Shown here piece after piece: positions 34,901-43,429 of a DNA stretch of 64,000 nucleotides. Numbering within the stretch: position 1 is the first letter of the stretch; each line of letters begins with the position of its first letter. The notes beneath the pieces were generated by a model. That model saw only the letters and a program-made list of their open reading frames with translations, ran no database searches and was not told the origin of the DNA. Source of the DNA: Fodinicurvata halophila (GTDB lineage Bacteria; Pseudomonadota; Alphaproteobacteria; Kiloniellales; DSM-21159); the NCBI RefSeq assembly GCF_042651425.1, contig NZ_JBHSCW010000001.1:124001-188000 (forward strand), written 5' to 3'. The position numbers and the translations under genes are program-made.

Positions 34901-36634
34901 TCAGGCGACACGGTCCCCCTTGCGTACGGTGGCCGCGCGGTTGTCCACGCCCGGCAGCATCTTGGCCGGGTCGCGGGTAACGACGACATCGAGCACGCTC
35001 GGCCCCTCGCGGAACGAGAGCGCACTGTCCAGGGCGCCCGAGATCTCGTCGGGGGCCTCGACACGAATGCCGCGGCAGCCCAGGGACTGGGCCACGTCGG
35101 CGTAGTTCACCTCGACCAGGTCGCTGGACTGATAGCTGCCGGCGCCGTACATCAGGTGCTGCAGCGCCTTGACGTAGCCGGAGGCCGCGTTGTTCACCAC
35201 GATGACGGTGAGCGGCAGGCCCAGGCGGCGCGCCGTTTCCAGCTCGCCCATGGTCATGTTGAAGCCGCCGTCGCCGGTCAGGCCCACGACCGGCCGGCCC
35301 GGCGCACCCAGGGCCGCGCCCATGGCGCCCGGCAGGCCGTAACCGATGGAGGCGAAGCCGCGGTCCGGCACGAAGCCGCGCCCGGCCTGCTTGGTGTCGT
35401 AGAGCAGGCCGCCCCAGTGCGCGGCGAACCCGCCGTCGGCCACCAGGATCCCCTCGGCGGGCAGGCGCTGGTTCAGCTCGTGCATCAGCCGCGCCATGTT
35501 GATCGGCACCTCGGTCGAGGTCAGGCGCTCGTCCACCGAGGCGCGCCAGGTCTGCATGCGCTTGGCCACCTCGTCGGCATAGCCCTGCTGGCGGCTGCGG
35601 ATCTCGCTCCCCCGCGCCTCCAGGCTCAGGCGCAGGTCGCGCACGCCCTCGCGCACGTCACCCCAGAGGCGCAGGTCGGCGGGAAAGGTGCGGTCGAACT
35701 CCTCGGCCAGGATGTCCAGGTGGATCAAGGTCTTGCCTGCCGGCGGCACGCTGTAGCGCTTGGTCGCGATCTCGCCCAGCTTGCAGCCGGCCACCAGGAT
35801 GCAGTCGGATTCCTCGATCAGCGTGTTGGCGATGCGGTCATAACGTCCGAACAGCCCCGCGTTCAGCGGGCTGGTACAGGCGATCGCGCCCTTGCCCGTC
35901 ATGGTGTGGGCGACCGGCAGGTTGAGCGCCTCGGCCAGTCGCTGCACCTCGTCGGCTGCCTGGCTGATGTGCACGCCGCCGCCGCACAGCATGATCGGCT
36001 TCTGCGCCTCGGCCAGCAGGTCGCGGGCGCGCTCCAGATCCTCCCGCGCCGGGCGGCAGCGGACGGCGGGCGCGGCGGCATGCACCGGGTCCGCCTCCAG
36101 ATCGGCCATGTCGAAGACCAGTTCGGCGTGGCAGATGTCCTCCGGCACGTCGACGATCACCGGCCCGGGCCGGCCCGAGGTCGCCACCGCGAAGGCGCGG
36201 CGCACCAGCTCGGGAATGCGCTCGGCCACCTCGATGCGGATCAGGTCCTTGCAGGCCGGGCGCAGGATCTCGGTCTGCCGCGATTCCTGGGTCATGTTCT
36301 TCCAGGAATGCCCGCGATGGGTGTCGCCGACGAAGACCACCAGCGGCGAGCCGGCGTTCAGCGCCTCCACCAGGCCGGTCACCAGGTTGGTCGCCCCCGG
36401 GCCCAGGGTGGCGTCGCAGACGCCCACGCGCCCGGTCACCTTGGCATAGGCATCGGCGATGAAGACGGCGCAGCGCTCGTCGTTGATCAGGTTGTGGTTC
36501 AGGCCGATGCGGCGCGCCGCGTCATAGAAGGGCAGCAGCTGGAACCCGCCCATGCCGAACATCGGCCCGATCTCCAGGGCCTTCAGGACACGGGCGATGG
36601 CCTCGCCGCCGGTCATCTCGCTGTTGGATGTCAT
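34901..36634 (-). CDS. acetolactate-synthase-like ThDP enzyme
   Basis: A 577-residue thiamine-diphosphate enzyme of the IlvB/benzaldehyde-lyase/glyoxylate-carboligase type. The N-terminal PYR domain has the catalytic glutamate in NLINDERCAVFIADAYAKVTG; the middle domain starts near RPAREDLERA; the C-terminal PP domain has the ThDP/Mg motif GDGGFNMTMGELETARRLGLPLTVIVVNN (GDG to NN). It would decarboxylate or couple a 2-oxo acid or cleave a hydroxyacyl unit; specificity is unknown. No regulatory small subunit gene is nearby, so it is probably not biosynthetic acetolactate synthase. Adjacent to the TRAP genes and E1 beta. Confidence 0.9.
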   Translation of the reverse strand: MTSNSEMTGGEAIARVLKALEIGPMFGMGGFQLLPFYDAARRIGLNHNLINDERCAVFIADAYAKVTGRVGVCDATLGPGATNLVTGLVEALNAGSPLVVFVGDTHRGHSWKNMTQESRQTEILRPACKDLIRIEVAERIPELVRRAFAVATSGRPGPVIVDVPEDICHAELVFDMADLEADPVHAAAPAVRCRPAREDLERARDLLAEAQKPIMLCGGGVHISQAADEVQRLAEALNLPVAHTMTGKGAIACTSPLNAGLFGRYDRIANTLIEESDCILVAGCKLGEIATKRYSVPPAGKTLIHLDILAEEFDRTFPADLRLWGDVREGVRDLRLSLEARGSEIRSRQQGYADEVAKRMQTWRASVDERLTSTEVPINMARLMHELNQRLPAEGILVADGGFAAHWGGLLYDTKQAGRGFVPDRGFASIGYGLPGAMGAALGAPGRPVVGLTGDGGFNMTMGELETARRLGLPLTVIVVNNAASGYVKALQHLMYGAGSYQSSDLVEVNYADVAQSLGCRGIRVEAPDEISGALDSALSFREGPSVLDVVVTRDPAKMLPGVDNRAATVRKGDRVA

Positions 36635-36659
36635 CTTCGACAGGGTTCCCTTGTGTTTC

Positions 36660-37643
36660 TCAGGCGGTCTCGACGGCCGTCATGTCCCGCGCCGCCTGCG
36701 CGATGTCATCGGCCGTCACCCGGACCTGGTTTTCCAGGTTGGGGGCGTAACTGATGGGGATGCGCGGGGCCGCCAGCCGCCGCGGCGGTGCCTTCAGCGC
36801 GCCGTGCAGCTGCTCGGCCACGCTGGCCGCCACCTCGGCGCCGAAGCCCGCAACCTGCACCGCCTCGTGCACCACCAGCAGGCGCCCCGTGCGCTCGACA
36901 CTGGAAAGCACGCCGTCGCGGTCCCAGGGCCAGAGCGTGCGCAGATCCAGGACCTCCGCCTCGATGCCCTCGCCGGCCAGGGTCTCGGCCGCCTCATGCG
37001 CGCTGTGCACAGCGGCCGACCAGCTGACGATGGTCAGGTCGCGGCCCTCGCGCAGACGGCGCGCCTTGCCGAACTCCGCCGGGCCGGCGTCCGCCTCCAC
37101 CTCGCCTTCCAGTGGCCAGAGGTTCTTGTGCTCCAGGTAGACCACCGGATCGTCGCAGCGGATCGCCGCCTTCAGCAGAGCGTGGTTGTCCGCCGGCGTC
37201 GCCGGCACGGCCACCACCAGCCCCGGGATATGCGCGTACCAGGCCTCCAGCGACTGAGAATGCTGGGCGGCGGAGGAGCGCCAGATGCCCATGGGCTCGC
37301 GCACCACGATGGGCACCCGGGTCTGGCCGCCGAACATGTAACGTGCCTTGGCCGCCTGGTTGACCAGCTCGTCGATGGCGCAGAGCGCGAAATCGGAAAA
37401 GCGCATCTCCACCACGGGCCGCGTGCCCATCATGGCCGCACCTACGGCCGCACCCAGGATGCAGGATTCCGAGATCGGCGCATCGGAAATCCGCTCGGCC
37501 CCGAACTCCTCGGCCAGGCCCTTGTACTGCCCGAAGACGCCGCCGCGCCCCAGGTCCTCGCCCAGCGCCCAGACCATCGGGTCGCGGCGCATTTCCTCGG
37601 CCAGCGCCAGCCGTGCCGCATCGATATAGCTCGTCCGGGCCAT
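36660..37643 (-). CDS. 2-oxoacid dehydrogenase E1 beta subunit
   Basis: A 327-residue transketolase-like protein of the E1 beta family (PdhB/AcoB). It has LAEEMRRDPMVWALGEDLGRGGVFGQYKGLAEEFG at the start, EMRFSDFALCAIDELVNQAAKARYMFGGQ, and the C-terminal binding domain VVHEAVQVAGFGAEVAA. It forms a heterotetramer with E1 alpha and completes the ThDP site. No E2 or E3 gene is present in the cluster. Starts at ATG 37643, one base away from the stop region of E1 alpha. Confidence 0.93.
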   Translation of the reverse strand: MARTSYIDAARLALAEEMRRDPMVWALGEDLGRGGVFGQYKGLAEEFGAERISDAPISESCILGAAVGAAMMGTRPVVEMRFSDFALCAIDELVNQAAKARYMFGGQTRVPIVVREPMGIWRSSAAQHSQSLEAWYAHIPGLVVAVPATPADNHALLKAAIRCDDPVVYLEHKNLWPLEGEVEADAGPAEFGKARRLREGRDLTIVSWSAAVHSAHEAAETLAGEGIEAEVLDLRTLWPWDRDGVLSSVERTGRLLVVHEAVQVAGFGAEVAASVAEQLHGALKAPPRRLAAPRIPISYAPNLENQVRVTADDIAQAARDMTAVETA

Positions 37644-37644
37644 G

Positions 37645-38640
37645 TCAGAAGGCTCCCTGCCGGGGATCGCCGACATCCTGGACGTCGGCATGGGCCAGCG
37701 CATCGTCCGGCCAGTCGCTGTTCTTCGCCTGCTCGTAGACGCCGTCCATCTCGCTCTTGGCCTGGGCGGCAATGTCCTCCAGCGTCGCGGCACCCACGCC
37801 GGCGGCCTCCAGCAGCTGGCGGCAGCGGGCGATGGGATCCAGCTGCCAGCGTTCCTCGACCTCCTCGCTGGGGCGATAGGCCGCCGGATCGGTCGCGGTA
37901 TGGCCGGTCAGGCGATAGGTCGAGGCCACCAGCATGCGGGGCTTGCCGCCCCGCGCCTCGGCGATCAGCCGGGCGGAGACCTGGTCCAGCTCGACGATGT
38001 CGTTGCCGTCCAGCTGCTCGGCCGGAATGCCGATGGCCTCGGCGCGCGCCGCCGGTCCGGCGCCGGCGCTCATGGCCGCGGTGCGGGTGGTGGCGGCAAA
38101 GCCGTTGTCCTCACAGACGAAGAGGATGGGCAGCTCGAAGACGCCGGCCCAGTTCAGGCCCTCCAGGAAGGGGCCGCGGTTGATCGCCCCGTCCCCGAAG
38201 AAGCAGACGACGACCTTGCTCTCGCCCTTCAGCTTGATGGCGTGCGCCGCTCCAGCGGCGATGTTGATGTTCGCCGCCACGACGCCGTTGGCGCCCAGCA
38301 TGCCGACGCCGAAGTCGGCGATGTGCATGGAGCCGCCTTTGCCCTGGCAGTTGCCCCCGGCGCGCCCGAACAGCTCGCGCATCATGGCCAGGGGATCGGC
38401 CCCCTTGGCCATGGTGTGGCCGTGGCCGCGATGGGTGGACAGGATGATATCATCGGACGCCAGGTTGCCGCAGATGCCCGCGGCGATGGCTTCCTGGCCG
38501 ATCGAGGGGTGTATCGCCCCCAGCACCAGCTTTTCGTCCAGCGAGCGGATCGCCGCCTCCTCGAAGGCGCGAATCCGGCACATCTGGCGGAAGAATCCCT
38601 CGTAACGCTCGGTATCGAGCCTGTTGGCGGGATAGGACAA
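37645..38640 (-). CDS. 2-oxoacid dehydrogenase E1 alpha subunit
   Basis: A 331-residue ThDP-binding protein of the AcoA/PdhA family. It has RIRAFEEAAIRSLDEKLVLGAIHPSIGQEAIAAG, HRGHGHTMAKG, and the ThDP/Mg site GDGAINRGPFLEGLNWAG. The likely start is TTG 38640, eight bases after a GGGAGG site; the open frame runs on to ATG 38739 but that extension contains the two operator palindromes and no homology, so I prefer TTG. First gene of the catabolic operon; with E1 beta it decarboxylates a 2-oxo acid. Partners E2 and E3 must be encoded elsewhere or another electron acceptor is used. Confidence 0.85.
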   Translation of the reverse strand: MSYPANRLDTERYEGFFRQMCRIRAFEEAAIRSLDEKLVLGAIHPSIGQEAIAAGICGNLASDDIILSTHRGHGHTMAKGADPLAMMRELFGRAGGNCQGKGGSMHIADFGVGMLGANGVVAANINIAAGAAHAIKLKGESKVVVCFFGDGAINRGPFLEGLNWAGVFELPILFVCEDNGFAATTRTAAMSAGAGPAARAEAIGIPAEQLDGNDIVELDQVSARLIAEARGGKPRMLVASTYRLTGHTATDPAAYRPSEEVEERWQLDPIARCRQLLEAAGVGAATLEDIAAQAKSEMDGVYEQAKNSDWPDDALAHADVQDVGDPRQGAF

Positions 38641-38699
38641 GACGCCAACCTCCCTGTTGCATCTTCCAAGGACCGCCTTCTTCTGTGGGCGGTTTTGGC

Positions 38700-38737
38700 T
38701 TCCGTTATGCGGAATTTGAAAGACCGTAAAACGGAAC
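38700..38737. promoter_or_regulatory. tandem IclR-type operators ahead of the E1 alpha operon
   Basis: TTCCG-TTATG-CGGAA (38700-38714) is a perfect palindrome with a five-base centre. A second, half-degenerate copy has CCG-TAAAA-CGGAAC (38724-38737). The centres are 22 bases apart, about two helical turns, which suits a tetrameric or paired IclR regulator. They lie 60-97 bases upstream of the TTG start. They match the palindrome at 39621-39637 in front of the regulator gene. Confidence 0.7.
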
Positions 38738-38791
38738 AAACAGCTGCGTCAACCGCCTTGCTGGCGAAAAGGCACCGGGCCCCGACGTCCG

Positions 38792-39601
38792 TCAGGAAAG
38801 CAGTGCCATCTCCGGTGGCGAGGAGGGGGCGGCTCGGCCGATCTGCTGCGACAGGGCCGCGGACTCCTCTTTCAGCAGGGCCTGCAGCTCGTCCACCCGT
38901 TCCGCGCTCATGCGCTCGCGGATGGCGGCGATGGACAGTGCGGCCACCACGTCGCCCTCGCCATCGTGCACGGGCACGCCCAGCGCGTTCATGGCATTGA
39001 CGATGCGCCCGTCGTTGAAGGTATGGCCCTGCTGTCGCGCCCGGACGATCATGCCCCACAGACTCTCGTCGTCGAAGGCACCATAGGGCCGCCGCGCCGC
39101 GGCGTTCGCCGCCAGCAGGCGCTCCACCTGGCTGTCCTCCAGGAAGGCCAGCAGGGCCAGGCTGCCCGCCCCCACGCCCAGCGGCCGTCGGTCGCCGACG
39201 TTGAGCGTCAGTGTCTTGATGGGATAGCTGCCGGTGGCGCGGTCGATGCACAGCGCCTCGTCGCCCGCGCGCACGGACAGGAAGACGGTGTCGCCCGTGC
39301 GCTCGGCCAGGCGCTGCAGGGCCGGCCGGGCCAGCTCGATCACGTCGAAGCGGCGCGCCGCCATGCCCAGCGAGAACAGGCCGAAGCCCAGGCGATAGAG
39401 CCGGCTCGACGGCCCGCGCTCGACGAAGCCCACGGCCACCAGGGCGGACAGCAGGCGGTGCGTGGTGGTCTTGCCCAGGCCCGTACGCTCCGCGATATCG
39501 GACAGGCGGCAGCCGTCGCTGCCCCCCTGCTCCAGGGCGCGCAGCACCAGTGCCACGCGATCCACCGTCTTGACCGTCGATTGCTCGCCCGTATCCGCCA
39601 T
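38792..39601 (-). CDS. IclR-family transcriptional regulator
   Basis: A 269-residue regulator. The N-terminal winged helix (residues about 10-70, VDRVALVLRALEQGGSDGCRLSDIAERTGLGKTTTHRLLSAL) binds DNA, and the C-terminal domain (LAERTGDTVFLSVRAGDEALCID, VGAGSLALLAFLED, GVPVHDGEGDVVAALSIA) binds a small molecule, as in IclR, KdgR and PcaR. Being next to the catabolic operon and sharing an identical style of palindrome, it is the likely controller. Start at 39601 is 19 bases from its own operator. Confidence 0.93.
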   Translation of the reverse strand: MADTGEQSTVKTVDRVALVLRALEQGGSDGCRLSDIAERTGLGKTTTHRLLSALVAVGFVERGPSSRLYRLGFGLFSLGMAARRFDVIELARPALQRLAERTGDTVFLSVRAGDEALCIDRATGSYPIKTLTLNVGDRRPLGVGAGSLALLAFLEDSQVERLLAANAAARRPYGAFDDESLWGMIVRARQQGHTFNDGRIVNAMNALGVPVHDGEGDVVAALSIAAIRERMSAERVDELQALLKEESAALSQQIGRAAPSSPPEMALLS

Positions 39602-39620
39602 GCCCCCATCACTTCAGTGT

Positions 39621-39637
39621 GTTCCGCAATACGGAAC
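39621..39637. promoter_or_regulatory. IclR-type operator in front of the regulator gene
   Basis: GTTCCG-CAATA-CGGAAC, a 17-base palindrome with perfect six-base arms, 19 bases upstream of the ATG of the IclR gene. It supports autoregulation and the same protein acting at 38700-38737. Confidence 0.7.
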
Positions 39638-39891
39638 GAACTGTACCTTTTTACAGGATTGCATGCAATTTATGCGTTGAGACACCTCGAGCCCCATCGC
39701 TTGGATGCGAGCCCCATTGGATGAAAAAGTTTTCTACAAGCTCCACTCAATACTGGAATTAAAAGGATACCTATCGAAAGGACAGGTATAAGCCCTCTCA
39801 AAATGGGGGCAAAAATTTGCGGGATATTAATATAATTTTAATTATTTATAAATCACCTTAGGACTTCCATCAAAAGCAACTCAGTAAAATA
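39638..39891. other. AT-rich intergenic start of the accessory zone
   Basis: Composition changes from GC-rich to AT-rich near 39720. It contains the promoter of the nuclease-helicase gene but no motif I could fix. No integrase, att repeat or terminator seen. Confidence 0.5.
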
Positions 39892-41889
39892 ATGAAAAGA
39901 TATTATTATAGTAATTTTATTCACAATTTTTTTGAAGAGTCAGAAGAAAGTATACTTGGTAAATTAACACAGAATCACCATTTTTCACTTGATATACAAC
40001 AAAAATATTCATGGCTATTTCAGATAAAAAATATTAAGGATCAACTTAATATTTTTCCATACGGTAAGATTTTTCTGGAATTTTCAATACCAAGAATGGG
40101 AAAGCGCGTAGATGCGATATTTCTATACGCTGGCATCATATTTGTCATTGAATACAAAGTTGGCGCCGATACGTACGACCGCCATGCCATAGATCAAGCG
40201 CTTGATTATGCGCTCGATCTCAAAAATTTTCATGAGTACAGCCACGATAGGCCAATAGTGCCGGTGGTTATAGCAACCGCTGCACCAAAAAGGGATATGC
40301 GGCTGAATTGGTATAGTGACCAGGTGGCCATTCCTCTGCTTTCAAACGGAGAGGATTTAAAATCAGTTATCCGGCACGCGGCAGAGAACCTAAACCAAGC
40401 TTCCATAAGGACTTATGGTTTTGCTGAAGATAAAGACGACTCTCTAGATGAATGGTCAGAGGGAAACTATAAACCTACCCCAACGATTGTTGAGGCCGCG
40501 CAAGCTCTCTACCAAGGCCATAATGTTGAAGAGATATCTCGTTCTGATTCGGGCGCAATAAATCTTGGACAGACCACCCGGAAGCTAAACGAGATTATTC
40601 ATAAATCTCGCCTCAACAACCAAAAGGCGATCTGCTTTGTGACCGGAGTACCGGGTGCTGGGAAAACACTGGCTGGACTGAATATTTCAACGCAAAAAGA
40701 AGAAGGTCATGAGGAACATGCTGTCTTCCTCTCCGGGAATGGTCCACTGGTGACTGTTTTAAGAGAGGCGTTAGCACGGGATGAAGTTGATCGTAGCAAG
40801 ACGAGCATTGAACCGATTGATAAAAAAACTGCGCTTAAGAAAGTCAGCACATTTATTCAAAACATCCATCACTTTCGTGACGAGGGGCTTCGTTCTCAGG
40901 CGCCACCCGTTGAGCACGTGGTAGTCTTTGACGAGGCACAAAGAGCCTGGAATAAGCCACACGCTGAGAGATTTATGAAGCAAAAACGAGGAGAAGCCTC
41001 GTTTAATATGTCAGAACCTGAGTTCTTGATTAATCTTATGGACCGCCGTGATGACTGGGCCACAATTATATGCCTAATAGGGGGTGGACAAGAAATTAAT
41101 ACAGGAGAAGCCGGTTTAATTGAATGGTTTGAGGCCTTGCAAAAACATTTTCCACATTGGTGTATTTATCATTCCGGACAATTGACTCACCCAGACTATA
41201 GCTGGGGCCATAATCTTTCGGCTAAACTTTTGGGCCTAAACTCTACAGCAGTCGAAGCATTACACCTCGCCATCTCTGTAAGGTCTTATCGAGCGGAAAA
41301 GCTCTCAGAATTTGTTGGCGCCATAATTGAAGGGGACGCGACCAAAGCACGATCATTGGGCCAAGAGTTGCCTCAGTATCCAATGGCAGTAACTCGAAAT
41401 CTAAATAAGGCGCGTCAGTGGTTACGCAATCATGCACGTGGCACCGAACGTCTTGGGCTTGTTGCCTCATCAGGTGCCATTCGCCTGAAACCAGACGGCC
41501 TTCACGTCAAAGCAAAAATTGACCCTGCAAATTGGTTTTTAAATGGAAAAGAAGATATTCGGTCCTCGTACTACCTAGAGGACGTTGCTACCGAATTTGA
41601 TATTCAGGGTTTAGAACTAGACTGGGCAGGCGTTTGCTGGGACGCAGACTTCAGACGTGTTAATGATGCTTGGAATTATTATGATTTTCGCGGCACTAAG
41701 TGGCAAAACATCAAAGATGATTTTCGTCGAACCTATCTTGCCAATGCATATCGTGTCCTTTTGACACGGGCACGTCAGGGTATGGTAATTTATATTCCAG
41801 AAGGTGACTTTGAAGACTATACTCGACTGCCTGAGTATTATGAAGAAACTTTTACTTTTTTACGTTCTTGTGGAATTAAAATTTTATAA
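39892..41889 (+). CDS. RecB-type nuclease fused to a DUF2075-like helicase ATPase
   Basis: A 665-residue two-domain protein. Residues about 60-110 have the PD-(D/E)xK nuclease pattern: D74 in KRVDAIF, E87-Y-K89 in VIEYK, then Q102-x3-Y106, the RecB-family combination. Residues 245-660 are a superfamily I helicase-like ATPase: Walker A G252-VPGAG-KT259, Walker B VVVFDEAQ (D347, E348), and the late motif LLTRARQGMVIYIP (from residue 623). Both parts look intact. The gene is AT-rich, in sharp contrast to its neighbours, and stands alone. Known DUF2075 proteins are of unclear function; a role in anti-phage or anti-plasmid defence is an inference from the domain pair and location. Confidence 0.88.
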   Translation: MKRYYYSNFIHNFFEESEESILGKLTQNHHFSLDIQQKYSWLFQIKNIKDQLNIFPYGKIFLEFSIPRMGKRVDAIFLYAGIIFVIEYKVGADTYDRHAIDQALDYALDLKNFHEYSHDRPIVPVVIATAAPKRDMRLNWYSDQVAIPLLSNGEDLKSVIRHAAENLNQASIRTYGFAEDKDDSLDEWSEGNYKPTPTIVEAAQALYQGHNVEEISRSDSGAINLGQTTRKLNEIIHKSRLNNQKAICFVTGVPGAGKTLAGLNISTQKEEGHEEHAVFLSGNGPLVTVLREALARDEVDRSKTSIEPIDKKTALKKVSTFIQNIHHFRDEGLRSQAPPVEHVVVFDEAQRAWNKPHAERFMKQKRGEASFNMSEPEFLINLMDRRDDWATIICLIGGGQEINTGEAGLIEWFEALQKHFPHWCIYHSGQLTHPDYSWGHNLSAKLLGLNSTAVEALHLAISVRSYRAEKLSEFVGAIIEGDATKARSLGQELPQYPMAVTRNLNKARQWLRNHARGTERLGLVASSGAIRLKPDGLHVKAKIDPANWFLNGKEDIRSSYYLEDVATEFDIQGLELDWAGVCWDADFRRVNDAWNYYDFRGTKWQNIKDDFRRTYLANAYRVLLTRARQGMVIYIPEGDFEDYTRLPEYYEETFTFLRSCGIKIL

Positions 41890-42380
41890 GAACTTTCAGG
41901 AGTGCATTTGATCCCGCATCAGAATTACACGCCCGTCCTACTGCAGAGCTATATCCTGTCATGACTCTTGCTTGCTATCGTTCCGTGGAAAGAACAATCG
42001 CTGCTAGGGCACTGAAGAAAATGGCGCGCCGGAGAGGATGAAATTGGGAACGCGTATATAGCTGTTTCCGTCCTTTAATTTCTGCGCAGGGGAGCCCGTT
42101 TGAAGCGCTCCGCAGGGGATTTAGCCAAATCTCGCTACCGCTAATAATCCGGACATCTCGTAGCGTATCAGCGCGCTTTTCCGCCGCAGACTGTGTACGC
42201 TTCGAGAAGAGGTCCTTCGGCGCCCTTCACCAGATGCTGGCGGGGCTCGATTAGACAGGACGCAAAGGCAGCATGGTCGAAGATCGAGGACGTGCTTTTC
42301 CGCCTTCGAGAAGGGCGGAACGATCAAACGCCCGTGCGAGCTCGTTGTGGCCCGGCGCGAAATAACGAGAGGGACCGATC
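41890..42380. other. intergenic stretch between nuclease-helicase and nitrilase genes
   Basis: 491 bases without a supportable gene. GAAAATGGCGCGCC lies at 42015-42028. GCTTTTCCGCC at 42175-42185 and 42294-42304, each followed by TTCGAGAAG (42201-42209, 42305-42313), is a broken direct repeat, perhaps a decayed duplication. Open frames here are short and lack family character. Confidence 0.5.
42015..42028. repeat. 14-bp copy of the tRNA-Arg 3' end (candidate attachment site)
   Basis: GAAAATGGCGCGCC is identical to 43416-43429, which covers the 3' end (CCA, discriminator and the first five acceptor-stem bases) and five flanking bases of the tRNA-Arg gene. The 1.4-kb interval holds the nitrilase gene. 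Short identical repeats bounding DNA at a tRNA 3' end suggest past integration, but 14 bases and the lack of an integrase leave doubt. Confidence 0.45.
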
Positions 42381-43337
42381 ATGGAAGCCAAAATCGCCAT
42401 TTCACAGAAGCCGCCAGTCTTGCTTGATCTTGACGCGACGCTCGAGCGCGCCATTGAAACGATCGCCGAAGCGGCCGGCGAAGGCGCGAAGCTGATCGTT
42501 TTCCCGGAAGCCTATCTGCCCGGCTATCCGACCTGGATCTGGCGGCTGCGGCCAGGCGGCGACATGGCGCTCGGCAACAGGCTCCATACCGAGCTTCGCC
42601 GCAACGCTGTCGATATCAACGGCGGCGGGCTCGACCGGCTGTGCAAGGCTGCCGCGGAGCACGGCATGGTCGTGGTGATGGGCATGCACGAGATTGACTC
42701 CGCCTTCAGCGGCTCGACCCTGTTCAACAGCGTTGTCGTGATCGGCGACGATGGCGCGATCCTCAATCGTCACCGCAAGCTGATGCCGACCAATCCGGAG
42801 CGCATGGTCTGGGGCTTCGGCGATGCAAGTGGCCTGCGTGTGGTGGATACGCCCGTTGGCCGCATCGGCTGCCTGATCTGCTGGGAGAGCTACATGCCGC
42901 TTGCCCGCTTCGCCCTCTATGCCCAAAACATCAACATCTATGTCGCCCCGACCTGGGACAATGGCGAGACGTGGCTTGCGACGATGAACCACATCGCGCG
43001 CGAGGGCGGCTGCTGGGTGCTGAGCTCTGCGACCGCGCTTACCGGGTCCGACGTCCCGGCAAGCTTCCCGGATCGCGAGGTGCTGTTCGAGGACGAGGAA
43101 TGGATCAATCCTGGCGACGCCGTCGTGGTGAAGCCCTTCGGCGGGGTCGTTGCCGGGCCGCTGCACCGCGAAAAGGCCATCCTCTATGCCACAATCGACG
43201 CCGAAGCCGCACGAAGCGCGCGCAGGTCGCTCGATGTCGCCGGGCATTACGGCCGGCCGGATCTGTTCCGGCTGGAGATCGATCGGCGCGCGAAGCCTCC
43301 GGCGTCCTTTGTCGATCCAGACGGTCCACACCCATAG
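42381..43337 (+). CDS. nitrilase-superfamily hydrolase
   Basis: A 318-residue C-N hydrolase of the nitrilase branch. The triad is E43 (in FPEAYLPGYP), K133 (HRKLMPT) and C167 (GCLICWESYMP); the CWE context and the length fit nitrilases that convert a nitrile to a carboxylic acid plus ammonia. An aliphatic/arylacetonitrile or cyanide-type substrate is possible. ATG 42381 follows AACGAGAGGGACC. No nitrile hydratase or amidase gene is near. It lies between the repeated tRNA-end sequence and the tRNA-Arg, in a likely mobile islet. Confidence 0.92.
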   Translation: MEAKIAISQKPPVLLDLDATLERAIETIAEAAGEGAKLIVFPEAYLPGYPTWIWRLRPGGDMALGNRLHTELRRNAVDINGGGLDRLCKAAAEHGMVVVMGMHEIDSAFSGSTLFNSVVVIGDDGAILNRHRKLMPTNPERMVWGFGDASGLRVVDTPVGRIGCLICWESYMPLARFALYAQNINIYVAPTWDNGETWLATMNHIAREGGCWVLSSATALTGSDVPASFPDREVLFEDEEWINPGDAVVVKPFGGVVAGPLHREKAILYATIDAEAARSARRSLDVAGHYGRPDLFRLEIDRRAKPPASFVDPDGPHP

Positions 43338-43415
43338 AGGCACCTGACCTGGTCTGGCGGTTGCCGCTCGCAATGACGCCGAACCTGTGGTGCCCAGTTT
43401 TGTTCTGAAGCGGCG

Positions 43416-43429
43416 GAAAATGGCGCGCC
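43416..43429. repeat. 14-bp repeat at the tRNA-Arg 3' end (attachment partner)
   Basis: Second copy of GAAAATGGCGCGCC; see 42015-42028. It straddles the end of the tRNA gene, the usual position of a tRNA-type attachment site. Confidence 0.45.

Noticed and set aside
34886..36754. A very long open frame antisense to the acetolactate-synthase-like gene (622 codons).
   Set aside because: High GC keeps the opposite strand free of stops. The sense strand shows ThDP motifs from end to end; the antisense product is His/Arg/Gly-rich without motif.
38641..38739. N-terminal extension of E1 alpha to ATG 38739.
   Set aside because: Contains the two operator palindromes, lacks homology, and the TTG at 38640 has a strong RBS.
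42175..42313. Repeated GCTTTTCCGCC and TTCGAGAAG blocks.
   Set aside because: Only two short copies with different internal spacing; no mobile-element or CRISPR pattern.
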